In this document: one piece after another, positions 1 to 6,630 of the stretch
Position numbering within the stretch: position 1 is the first letter of the stretch
Layout of the letters: every line of letters begins with the position of its first letter
From: Synechococcaceae bacterium WB8_1B_136
GTDB lineage: Bacteria > Cyanobacteriota > Cyanobacteriia > PCC-6307 > Cyanobiaceae
Assembly (NCBI GenBank): GCA_010029175.1
Contig: RGNC01000022.1
Location: 1-19,260, forward strand
Direction: 5' to 3'
Length of the DNA stretch: 19,260 nt
Translations under genes and position numbers: made by a program
Notes under the pieces: model-generated
Told to the model about the DNA's origin: nothing
The model's database searches: none
What the model saw: only the letters and a program-made list of their open reading frames with translations

Positions 1-1
1 C

Positions 2-1663
2 GTGCTCCCCGTCACCCTGGAGGGCAGTGATCCGGTGGTGCAGGCCGGCAACCTGAGCCGCGGCCATCGCCTCCACGCTGGTGCGGTGCCCATCCCCAGC
101 GCCGATGCCTACGCCGAATCCCTTGCCGCTGCTGGTGTGGTGGTGGACCGCGACAGCCGGGGCAGCACCATTCGCACCGCTGTGGAGGCGGCCGCCGTCG
201 CCCTCCAGGCGCGTCCTGATTTCCCCGACGAGCTGGCCGAGGAACTCACCGATCTGGTGGAGGCTCCACTGTTGATCGAGGCTTCTGTGGCCGCGCACTA
301 TCTGGCGCTGCCCGCCGAGGTGCTCAGCACCGTGATGCGGGCACACCAGCGCTATGTGCCGCTCTATCGCGAGGGCGCCGCGGTGGATCCCCTCGCCCTC
401 GACGCCGAGGCCTGTCTGCTGCCCCGCTTCCTCTGCATCGCCAACAGTGCGGAAGCTGCCACCGCCACCGTGCGCCGCGGCAATGAACGGGTTCTCAAGG
501 CCCGGCTGGCCGATGCCGACTTCTTCGTCCAGGCCGATCGCGCCGTGGCCAGCATCGATCGCCGTGACCAACTGGCCCGGGTCACCTTTGCGGAGGGGCT
601 GGGGTCGCTGCTCAACCGCGTGGAGCGGCTGGAGTGGCTCACCGACGTGGTGCTGGAGCAGCTTGCACTTCCCGCCGCCACCGCTGGCCATGCGCGCCGC
701 GCCGCCCACCTCTGCAAGCACGATCTGGTGAGCCAGATGGTGGGGGAGTTCCCGGAGCTGCAGGGGGTGATGGGAGGCAAGTATCTGCTGGCAGAAGGTG
801 AACCCCGTGAGGTGGCCCTGGCGGTGCTGGAGCATTACCTGCCGCGGGGCGCCGGCGACGGCCTGCCCGGCTCCGATGCCGGCGCTGTTGTGGCCCTGGC
901 GGAGCGGCTGGAGTTGTTGCTGAGCATCTACGCCAAAGGCGAACGCCCCAGTGGATCCTCCGATCCCTATGCCCTGCGGCGGGCCGGCAACGGCGTGCTG
1001 CAGATCCTGTGGAACCGTCGTTGGACCTTGGATCTGCTGCAACTGCTGGAGCGCGCCACGCGCCACTGGGCCCAGCTGCTGCCCCATTTCAAGGTGGAGC
1101 CGTCCGCCCTGGCCGTCGAGCTGGGTGAGTTTCTGCGCCAGCGGTTGGTGAGCCTGCTGGAGGACGACGGGGTGGATGCTGATCTGGTGCAGGCGGTGGC
1201 CGGTGAGGCGGTGCCGCTGGAACGGGTGATTCGTGATCCGGCCGATGCTCGAGTTCGGGCTGATTTGCTGGTGGCCTTGCGCCGCAGTGGGGATCTGGTT
1301 GCCGTTCAGGCGGTGGTGACCCGGGCTGCGCGCCTGGCCGACAAGGGTGAGCTGGACATCGGGGTGCTCAGCGCCACGGACGTGGTGGATCCAGAGCTGT
1401 TCGAGCAGACGAGCGAAGCCGGCATGCTGACGGTGCTCAACAGCCTCGAGCCGATCGCCACCGGCAGCAGCGCCGATCGCTACGCCGAGCTGGCCCGTGG
1501 ACTCACGGCGGGGGCCTCAGCCCTGGCCGCCTTCTTCGACGGCGACCAGAGTGTGATGGTGATGGCGGACGATTTGGCCATCCGTCGCAATCGACTCAAC
1601 CTGCTCGCGGTGCTGCGCAACCAGGCCTCGGTGCTGGCCGACTTCAGTCGCATCAATGGCTGA
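2..1663 (+). CDS. glyS: Glycyl-tRNA synthetase beta subunit, 3' part (5' end outside window)
   Basis: This is the C-terminal 553 or so residues of the beta subunit of the bacterial alpha2-beta2 glycyl-tRNA synthetase, which charges tRNA-Gly in the cytosol together with GlyQ. The reading frame is open at the window edge, so the apparent GTG at position 2 is probably an internal Val codon; full family members are about 700 aa. Diagnostic stretches are CKHDLVSQMVGEFPELQG (about residues 238-255 of the visible part), followed by MGGKYLLAEGE, and later GSSDPYALRRAGNGVLQIL, which leads into the helical C-terminal region that carries the anticodon-binding domain in this family. The C-terminus ends normally at a TGA. 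It converges with chlP with only 19 bp between the stop codons, and a strong hairpin spans its stop. Identification is firm; only the 5' end is missing. Confidence 0.95.
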   Translation: MLPVTLEGSDPVVQAGNLSRGHRLHAGAVPIPSADAYAESLAAAGVVVDRDSRGSTIRTAVEAAAVALQARPDFPDELAEELTDLVEAPLLIEASVAAHYLALPAEVLSTVMRAHQRYVPLYREGAAVDPLALDAEACLLPRFLCIANSAEAATATVRRGNERVLKARLADADFFVQADRAVASIDRRDQLARVTFAEGLGSLLNRVERLEWLTDVVLEQLALPAATAGHARRAAHLCKHDLVSQMVGEFPELQGVMGGKYLLAEGEPREVALAVLEHYLPRGAGDGLPGSDAGAVVALAERLELLLSIYAKGERPSGSSDPYALRRAGNGVLQILWNRRWTLDLLQLLERATRHWAQLLPHFKVEPSALAVELGEFLRQRLVSLLEDDGVDADLVQAVAGEAVPLERVIRDPADARVRADLLVALRRSGDLVAVQAVVTRAARLADKGELDIGVLSATDVVDPELFEQTSEAGMLTVLNSLEPIATGSSADRYAELARGLTAGASALAAFFDGDQSVMVMADDLAIRRNRLNLLAVLRNQASVLADFSRING

Positions 1664-1671
1664 AGTCGGCC
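1636..1671 (+). terminator. Strong hairpin over the glyS stop codon (terminator-like, no U-tract)
   Basis: A perfect 12-nt inverted repeat, ggccgacttcag (1636-1647) and ctgaagtcggcc (1660-1671), can be extended inward by T-G, C-G and G-T pairs to about 15 bp with a 6-nt loop. The glyS TGA (1661-1663) lies inside the right arm. No T-run follows on either strand. Its position between the convergent genes glyS and chlP suggests a shared, bidirectional 3'-end structure. Calling it a terminator is inference. Confidence 0.5.
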
Positions 1672-1682
1672 GCTGATCGGGC

Positions 1683-3050
1683 CTATTGGCCAGCCAACAC
1701 CGGCTCCCGCTGCTCCTCGCTGGCCGCCGGCTTCTGGCCGCGCACCTTGATGCCCCCCTTAATGGTGCTCACCGCCAACATGGCGTTCACCTCGGCTTCA
1801 TCGCGCACGGCGCTGGGCACCGGCTTGTAACCCTGGGGAGCCAGGGCATTGCCGCGCAACACCGAACCCAGGGTGAGCAGCGTGAGCTTGAGCTGCTGCC
1901 AGGGATTCATCATCACCACCCGCTTGTAGAGGTAGCTGTCGAAGGTGAGCCGCTGCACGTCCTTGTCGTCGCACATTTCCACGAACGCTTCGCGGGCCGC
2001 ATCGTTGCGATAGAAGATGTTCTGCAGGAGTTCCAGCACCTTGTAGGTGGCGCCGTACTGGCGATCCCACTTCTTCAGATATTTCTTGAGATCAGCCTCG
2101 CTGGGGATGCGCTGGCCGCCCTGGCTCGCCTCCACGATCTGCTCAGCGCACATGCGGCCGCTCTTGGCGGCGAAGTAGATGCCTTCGCCGGAACTCTTGG
2201 TGACGTACCCCGCGGCATCACCCACCAGGGCCATGCGCCCCACCACCCGGCGCGGACGCGGATGCTCGGGGATGGGATGGGCCTCCACCTTGATCACTTC
2301 ACCGTTCACCAGGCGCTTCTTGGCCCGCTCGCGGATGCCCTCCTGCAGGCTCTTGATCAGCCCCTGGTTCTCCTGCATGGTGCCGGTGCCCACGGCCACG
2401 TGGTCGTACTTGGGAAACACCCAGGCGTAGAAGTCGGGCGACACATCGGTGCCCACATACATCTCTGCCAGGCTTTCGTAGTACTTCATCTCCTCAGGCG
2501 GCAGCTTGATCCGCTCCTGGAAGGCGATGGCCACGTTGTAGTCGCCGGCGTCCATGGCCTTGGCCACGCGGCTGTTGGCACCATCGGCACCGATGATCAG
2601 ATCCACCTCCAGCGTCTTGGTCTCGCCGGTGGCCTCACCCGCCGCGTAGTCGGAGTAGGTGAGAGTGTAGGGGCCCTGGCGGTTGGCACCGGTGTCGATC
2701 TTGGTGACCAGACCATTCACCAGGTGGGCGCCCAGGTCGGCGGCGCGGTCGCGCAGGAAGGCATCCATCACCTCGCGGCGGCACATGCCGATGTACTCGT
2801 TGGCGTTCTCGAGATTGATGTCCACCTCGCGGTTGGAGGGGGAGATCATCTTCATGTTGCGCACTTTGCGGTCAATGATCGACTCCGGCAGGTCGAACTC
2901 GCTGACCATGCACAGGGGAATCGCCCCGCCACAGGGCTTGGCGTTGTCGAGCTTGCGCTCGAAGATCCAGGTTTCGATGCCGGCCTTGGCCAGCACTTCA
3001 GCAGCACAGGAACCACTCGGGCCGCCGCCCACCACCGCGACTCGCAACAT
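1683..3050 (-). CDS. chlP: Geranylgeranyl reductase (geranylgeranyl diphosphate / chlorophyll reductase)
   Basis: A 455-aa FAD-dependent reductase that saturates three double bonds of the geranylgeranyl chain to make the phytyl tail of chlorophyll a and phytyl diphosphate for tocopherol and phylloquinone, using NADPH. The N-terminus carries the dinucleotide-binding glycine motif GGGPSG (residues 8-13) after a beta strand, then the acidic end of the second strand (FERKLDNAKPCGGAIP), where PCGG is typical of this family. IGADGANSRVAKAMD and ALVGDAAGYVTKSSGEGIYF are the GD-containing FAD motifs. Length and both ends match cyanobacterial ChlP. The start is ATG at 3048-3050 with no clear Shine-Dalgarno sequence. 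It is divergent from the VanY-type gene (120 bp apart) and convergent with glyS. Assignment to ChlP over bacteriochlorophyll BchP rests on the cyanobacterial context. High confidence. Confidence 0.95.
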   Translation of the reverse strand: MLRVAVVGGGPSGSCAAEVLAKAGIETWIFERKLDNAKPCGGAIPLCMVSEFDLPESIIDRKVRNMKMISPSNREVDINLENANEYIGMCRREVMDAFLRDRAADLGAHLVNGLVTKIDTGANRQGPYTLTYSDYAAGEATGETKTLEVDLIIGADGANSRVAKAMDAGDYNVAIAFQERIKLPPEEMKYYESLAEMYVGTDVSPDFYAWVFPKYDHVAVGTGTMQENQGLIKSLQEGIRERAKKRLVNGEVIKVEAHPIPEHPRPRRVVGRMALVGDAAGYVTKSSGEGIYFAAKSGRMCAEQIVEASQGGQRIPSEADLKKYLKKWDRQYGATYKVLELLQNIFYRNDAAREAFVEMCDDKDVQRLTFDSYLYKRVVMMNPWQQLKLTLLTLGSVLRGNALAPQGYKPVPSAVRDEAEVNAMLAVSTIKGGIKVRGQKPAASEEQREPVLAGQ

Positions 3051-3086
3051 CTTGAAACCCGCTCCGCCAGAAGGATGTTGGCGGCG

Positions 3087-3092
3087 AAGCTA
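3087..3092 (-). promoter_or_regulatory. Possible -10 element for chlP
   Basis: On the minus strand this reads TAGCTT, fitting the TANNNT -10 pattern of picocyanobacteria. It would place transcription start about 30 nt before the chlP ATG. No convincing -35 element is seen. This is inference from a short motif. Confidence 0.25.
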
Positions 3093-3136
3093 ACACCGCT
3101 CACCGGGCCACTGCTGGCGCGGGGAAGCCATCGCCC

Positions 3137-3142
3137 TACCAT
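3137..3142 (+). promoter_or_regulatory. Possible -10 element for the VanY-type gene
   Basis: TACCAT fits TANNNT and would give a leader of about 20 nt before the GTG start at 3171. The motif is short and no -35 element is visible, so the call is tentative. Confidence 0.2.
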
Positions 3143-3170
3143 CGATTCACACCGGCCTGGGGGACGACGG

Positions 3171-3893
3171 GTGCCAACTGCCACCGTCCGCGACGACATC
3201 CCCCTGGCCCGTCGCACGGTTTCGCCGGCCCTGCGCCGCCGTGGCGCACTGCGGCGGGGCCTGCTGGGCGCAGGGGTCCTGCTGGCCGGCGTGGCTGCCC
3301 TGTGGATCGTCTTCCCGCAGCCGCTGCGTCGCTTGCTGGCGCCACCGCCAGTGCAGGGGCTGAATGCGCGCCCCGGCCTGGATGGCCGTTTGCTGGGCCA
3401 TTTCCCCTATGCAGAGGTGCCGGCCTCGGAGCTGGTGGCCATTGCTCCGGGAGTGCAGCTGCAGGTGGATGCCGCAGAGGCGTTGCAGGCCATGCAACGG
3501 GCGGCCACGGCTGATGGTGTGGATCTGCGGGTCTTGAGCGCCTTCCGCTCGATCGCCTTGCAGAAGCACCTCTTCTTTGATGTGAAATCGGAGCGCAACC
3601 AGAGTGCCCAGGAGCGGGCCATGGTGAGTGCACCACCCGGTTATTCCGAGCACAGCACCGGCTATGCCGTTGATCTGGGCGATGGCCGCGAGCCCGGCAC
3701 AAACCTCTCGCGCTCCTTTGAAACCACAGCGGCCTATGGCTGGTTGCGCGCCAACGCCAACCGCTTTCACTTCCATCTCTCCTTCCCCGATGGCAACCCA
3801 CAGGGCGTGAGTTACGAGCCCTGGCACTGGCGTTTCGAGGGTTCCGCCGCGGCGCTGCGCACCTTCGAGGCGGCCCAACGGCTCTCCCGCTGA
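3171..3893 (+). CDS. Membrane-anchored VanY-family D-alanyl-D-alanine carboxypeptidase
   Basis: A predicted 240-aa zinc peptidase of the VanY/DacB (M15) family, which trims the terminal D-Ala from peptidoglycan stem peptides. Residues 28-48 form one hydrophobic helix after an Arg-rich N-terminus, so the enzyme is probably anchored in the inner membrane with its domain in the periplasm. The catalytic domain shows SAFRSIALQ (123-131), the zinc motif SEHSTGYAVD (159-168; ligands H161 and D168) and EPWHWRF (216-222; E216 catalytic, H219 third ligand). All expected metal and catalytic residues are present. The GTG at 3171 is chosen because it is preceded by GGGGGA and excludes the chlP promoter region; the frame stays open further upstream, but that is antisense to chlP. 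Its TGA overlaps the ATG of the U32 gene (TGATG), suggesting translational coupling. The exact substrate is not shown by the sequence. Confidence 0.85.
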   Translation: MPTATVRDDIPLARRTVSPALRRRGALRRGLLGAGVLLAGVAALWIVFPQPLRRLLAPPPVQGLNARPGLDGRLLGHFPYAEVPASELVAIAPGVQLQVDAAEALQAMQRAATADGVDLRVLSAFRSIALQKHLFFDVKSERNQSAQERAMVSAPPGYSEHSTGYAVDLGDGREPGTNLSRSFETTAAYGWLRANANRFHFHLSFPDGNPQGVSYEPWHWRFEGSAAALRTFEAAQRLSR

Positions 3894-5740
3894 TGGCGAC
3901 GTCTCCTCTGCCGGAGCTGCTGGCGCCGGCCGGCTGTTGGGAGTCGCTCAAGGCCGCCGTGGCCAATGGTGCCGACGCTGTCTACTTCGGTGTGGAGGCG
4001 TTCAATGCCCGGCTGCGGGCGGAGAACTTCCGCCAGGCCGATCTGCCCGAGCTGATGGCCTGGCTGCATCGCCGTGGTGTCAAGGGCTGTCTCACCGTCA
4101 ATGTTCTGGTGTTTCCCGACGAGCTGCAGCAGGCCGCTGAGTTGCTGCTAGCCGCCAGGGCGGCCGGGGTGGATGCCCTGATCGTTCAAGACATCGGCCT
4201 GGCGCACCTGGCCCGCCAACTGGTGCCGGACCTGGCCCTGCACGCCTCCACGCAGATGTCGATCACCAGCGCCCCTGGGGTGGCCATGGCGGCGGAGCTG
4301 GGCTGCGAACGGGTGGTGCTGGCCCGGGAGCTCTCCCTGCGGGATCTCGAGCGCCTTCGCAGCCAGCTGCAGGCCCGCAACCTGGCCATGCCCCTGGAGG
4401 TGTTCGTGCATGGAGCCCTGTGCGTGGCCTACTCCGGCCAGTGCCTCACCAGCGAGGCCCTGGGGCAGCGCAGCGCCAACCGCGGCGAGTGCGCCCAGGC
4501 CTGCCGCCTCCCCTATCAGCTGATCGTCGACGGCGAAGAACGGGATCTTGGCGAACAGCGCTATCTGCTCTCCCCCCAGGACCTGGCCGCCTGGGACCTG
4601 CTGCCCGAGCTGGTGGGGGCCGGTGTTGCCAGCCTCAAGATCGAGGGCCGGCTCAAGGACGCCACCTATGTGGCTGCCGTGACCGATGCCTACCGCCAGG
4701 GCCTGGATCGCCTGGGCACCAGCCAGCCAGCCCACCAGCTGCGGCAACACCTGGAGTTGAGCTTCTCCCGTGGCCTGGGAACCGGGTGGCTGCAGGGCGT
4801 GGATCACCGCCGCCTGGTGCATGGCCGCTGGAGCAAGAAACGTGGTCCGTGGTTGGGCCGGCTCCAGGAGCTGGAGCCGGGCGATTGGCTGCTGCTGCGC
4901 AGTGCCCGCCCGATCAAGCCCGGCGATGGCCTGGTGTTTGAACTGCCCGCTGCCGATCCGCTCCAGCCGCCCCGGGAGCTGGGCGGCCGGGTGATGGCGG
5001 TGGAGCCCCGCCCCAAGGGCTGTGTGGCCCTGCGGCTGGGGCCGGGGCGGCTGGATCTGAGCGGTCTGAGGCCTGGCAGCCCCTGCTGGCTCACCAGCGA
5101 TCCCCAGTTGGAGCGCCACTTTCAGCGGCTGGCTACCCAGGAGCCACCCCTCAAACGCCGACCCCTGAATCTGCGCATCTCCGGCAGTGCCGGCACCCCG
5201 CTGCAGTTGGAGCTGGCCGCCGTGGATGGCCTGGTGGGTAGCCCCTGGCGCGTGTGCTCCGAGCAGCCGCTGCAGCCGGCCCTGGGTGGCGGCGGCCTCA
5301 CGCGCGCCACCCTGGAGGCCCAGCTGGGGCGCCTGGGGGGCACCCCCTGGATCCTCGGCGCCCTGCAGCTGGAGCTGCCGGAGCAGCTGTTCCTGCCCGT
5401 GGCCCAGCTCAATCAGCTGCGGCGGCGCCTGGTGGAGCTGCTGGCCCAGGTGGAAGACCAGGCGGCTCCCCCCGGCGGCACGCCACCACAGGCCTCAGCA
5501 GCCCACACCTGCCACTGCCCCTGCATCCAGCACCGCCTCCCTTCAGCTCCAGCTCCCGCCCCAGCTCACCGTGCTGGTGCGCAGCCTGGATCAGCTCCAG
5601 GCCCTGCTGGATCAACCTGTGGATCGGGTGGTCGTGGATCTGGAGCATCCCGCCCAGCTGCGCCAGGCCGTGGCCATGGGGCGCGGCCGCTGGCCCGGTG
5701 GCATCTGGCTGGCGGGCCAGCGGATCGTGCGCCCCGATGA
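3893..5740 (+). CDS. U32-family protein (RlhA/YdcP-like), N-terminal part as read before a frame change
   Basis: The N-terminal part of a large U32 'peptidase' family protein. Characterised members such as E. coli RlhA (23S rRNA C2501 hydroxylation) and TrhP (tRNA U34 hydroxylation) are Fe-S RNA-modifying enzymes rather than proteases. The U32 signature EVFVHGALCVAYSGQCLTS starts near residue 168 and is followed by SANRGECAQACR near 193-204; together they give the Cys set expected for a cluster. A DUF3656-like region follows to about residue 520. Homology-like sequence ends in the Pro/Ala-rich linker around 5460-5540. The last 65-90 residues in this frame (to the TGA at 5738-5740) are low-complexity Gly/Ala/Pro sequence typical of out-of-frame reading, while the true continuation is in the +1 frame to 6401. 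The start ATG overlaps the VanY-type stop (TGATG). The function in cyanobacteria is inferred only. Confidence 0.85.
   Translation: MATSPLPELLAPAGCWESLKAAVANGADAVYFGVEAFNARLRAENFRQADLPELMAWLHRRGVKGCLTVNVLVFPDELQQAAELLLAARAAGVDALIVQDIGLAHLARQLVPDLALHASTQMSITSAPGVAMAAELGCERVVLARELSLRDLERLRSQLQARNLAMPLEVFVHGALCVAYSGQCLTSEALGQRSANRGECAQACRLPYQLIVDGEERDLGEQRYLLSPQDLAAWDLLPELVGAGVASLKIEGRLKDATYVAAVTDAYRQGLDRLGTSQPAHQLRQHLELSFSRGLGTGWLQGVDHRRLVHGRWSKKRGPWLGRLQELEPGDWLLLRSARPIKPGDGLVFELPAADPLQPPRELGGRVMAVEPRPKGCVALRLGPGRLDLSGLRPGSPCWLTSDPQLERHFQRLATQEPPLKRRPLNLRISGSAGTPLQLELAAVDGLVGSPWRVCSEQPLQPALGGGGLTRATLEAQLGRLGGTPWILGALQLELPEQLFLPVAQLNQLRRRLVELLAQVEDQAAPPGGTPPQASAAHTCHCPCIQHRLPSAPAPAPAHRAGAQPGSAPGPAGSTCGSGGRGSGASRPAAPGRGHGARPLARWHLAGGPADRAPR
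5468..5473 (+). other. C6 tract, candidate frame-change site in the U32 gene
   Basis: Six cytosines read as two Pro codons (CCC CCC) in the upstream frame. Skipping or removing one base here joins the 3893 frame to the frame ending at 6401 and gives one protein of about 835 aa. The frame change could also lie anywhere in the linker up to about 5540, because both frames are open there. Candidate explanations are a sequencing or assembly indel, a real mutation, or +1 slippage at CCC-C. Confidence 0.5.
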
Positions 5741-6401
5741 GGCCTGGAGCCTGGAACCCCTGCTGCGGGCTGCCCCCGATGGCTATCTGGTGCGCAATGC
5801 CGACCAGTTGGAGCGGCTCACGCCTCTGGCCCCCTGCATCGGCGATTTCTGCCTGAATGTGGCCAATCCGCTCAGCGCCGCCTGGCTGCTGGAACGGTGG
5901 GGACTGGAGCGCCTGACGGCCAGCTACGACCTGGCCCTGGATCAACTGCTGGCCTTGGTGGCCGGCTGCCCCCCCGGCGCCCTGGAGATCACCCTTCACC
6001 AGCACATGCCCCTGTTCCACATGGAGCACTGCCTGTTCTGTGCCTTCCTCTCCGACGGCCACGACCACACCGACTGCGGCCGCCCCTGCGAGCACCACAG
6101 CGTGCTGCTGCGGGATCGCAGCGGCGTTGAGCATCCCTTGCGCGCGGATCTTGGCTGTCGCAACACGCTCTTCAACGGCACCGCCCAGACTGCTGCGGAG
6201 GCGATCCCCCAGCTGCTGCGGGCCGGGGTGAGGCATTTTCGGCTGGAGTTGCTGCAGGAGTCGGGCGCGGATGCCGTGCGCCGGCTGGACCTCTATCGGC
6301 AGGTGCTGGCGGGGCAGATCAGCGGCCGTGAGGTGTGGCAGCGGGAGCAGCTCGAGAGCCGCCTGGGCGTTACCCGCGGCACCCTGCTCAGACGAAGCTG
6401 A
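5472..6401 (+). CDS. U32-family protein, C-terminal module in the +1 frame (continuation of the same gene)
   Basis: About 310 residues in the frame ending at the TGA 6399-6401 continue the U32 protein. They begin with a Pro/Ala/Thr linker (PTPATAPASSTAS), then a (beta-alpha) type domain: LTVLVRSLDQLQALLD, VVVDLEH, GYLVRNADQLERL, FCLNVANPLSAAWLLE, LEITLHQHMPLFHMEHC. A second cysteine-rich motif, EHCLFCAFLSDGHDHTDCG followed by RPCEHH (about 6025-6100), resembles the U32 cluster motif. DLGCRNTLFNG and an R-H-F-R-L-E-L strand follow, as in the end of U32 domains. No convincing independent start is visible near the linker; the first ATG in the domain (5677) would remove its first strands. I therefore read this as the second half of one gene, not as a separate gene. 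The printed start is the approximate frame-change point, not a start codon. Confidence 0.75.
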   Translation, partial: PAARHHRPQQPTPATAPASSTASLQLQLPPQLTVLVRSLDQLQALLDQPVDRVVVDLEHPAQLRQAVAMGRGRWPGGIWLAGQRIVRPDEAWSLEPLLRAAPDGYLVRNADQLERLTPLAPCIGDFCLNVANPLSAAWLLERWGLERLTASYDLALDQLLALVAGCPPGALEITLHQHMPLFHMEHCLFCAFLSDGHDHTDCGRPCEHHSVLLRDRSGVEHPLRADLGCRNTLFNGTAQTAAEAIPQLLRAGVRHFRLELLQESGADAVRRLDLYRQVLAGQISGREVWQREQLESRLGVTRGTLLRRS

Positions 6402-6471
6402 GATCAGGCTGAGATAGCATCAACTCACAGCACCGTCGGGGTCCTTCGGTTCGAGCGATCCAGGCTGAGAT
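6397..6471 (+). repeat. Three short direct repeats (gctgagat) in the U32-typA gap
   Basis: The octamer gctgagat occurs at 6397-6404, 6408-6415 and 6464-6471; the last two copies share the longer caggctgagat (6405-6415, 6461-6471). The first copy overlaps the U32 stop codon. The rest of the 229-bp gap shows no open gene and no tRNA. The repeats may be chance or a binding-site array for typA control. Confidence 0.4.
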
Positions 6472-6536
6472 TTCACCAGTCTGAATCCCTAGCTCGTGAT
6501 CTAACTCGGCCCTCTCCAGGCCTACCACCTCCCACG

Positions 6537-6564
6537 GCAACGCCGGTTCACCACCGGGCGTTGC
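6537..6564 (+). promoter_or_regulatory. Hairpin in the typA upstream region
   Basis: gcaacgcc (6537-6544) pairs perfectly with ggcgttgc (6557-6564). Three further inner pairs (GGT with ACC) are possible around a one-base bulge. It lies 66 nt before the typA ATG with no T-run after it, so it looks more like a leader structure than a terminator. No function is shown by sequence alone. Confidence 0.35.
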
Positions 6565-6630
6565 GGCCGGCAGCACTGCAGCTGCGGCGTGCCACGACGA
6601 GATCTTCCATTTCCCCACACTGAACTGTTT

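Noticed and set aside
1686..3170. Open frame on the plus strand running through chlP into the VanY-type gene
   Set aside because: The part before 3171 is antisense to chlP and has no domain; only the part after the GTG at 3171 looks like protein.
4148..5119. 323-codon minus-strand frame inside the U32 gene
   Set aside because: Low-complexity Gln/Gly/Ala sequence, a shadow of the plus-strand coding frame.
5472..6401. C-terminal U32 module as an independent gene
   Set aside because: No start codon with a ribosome site lies before its first strands, and the linker in front of it continues the upstream protein.
6440..6462. tRNA-like string ggttcgagcgatcc in the typA leader
   Set aside because: It resembles a T-loop, but the flanking bases do not form a 5-bp T-stem and no acceptor, D or anticodon arms are present.
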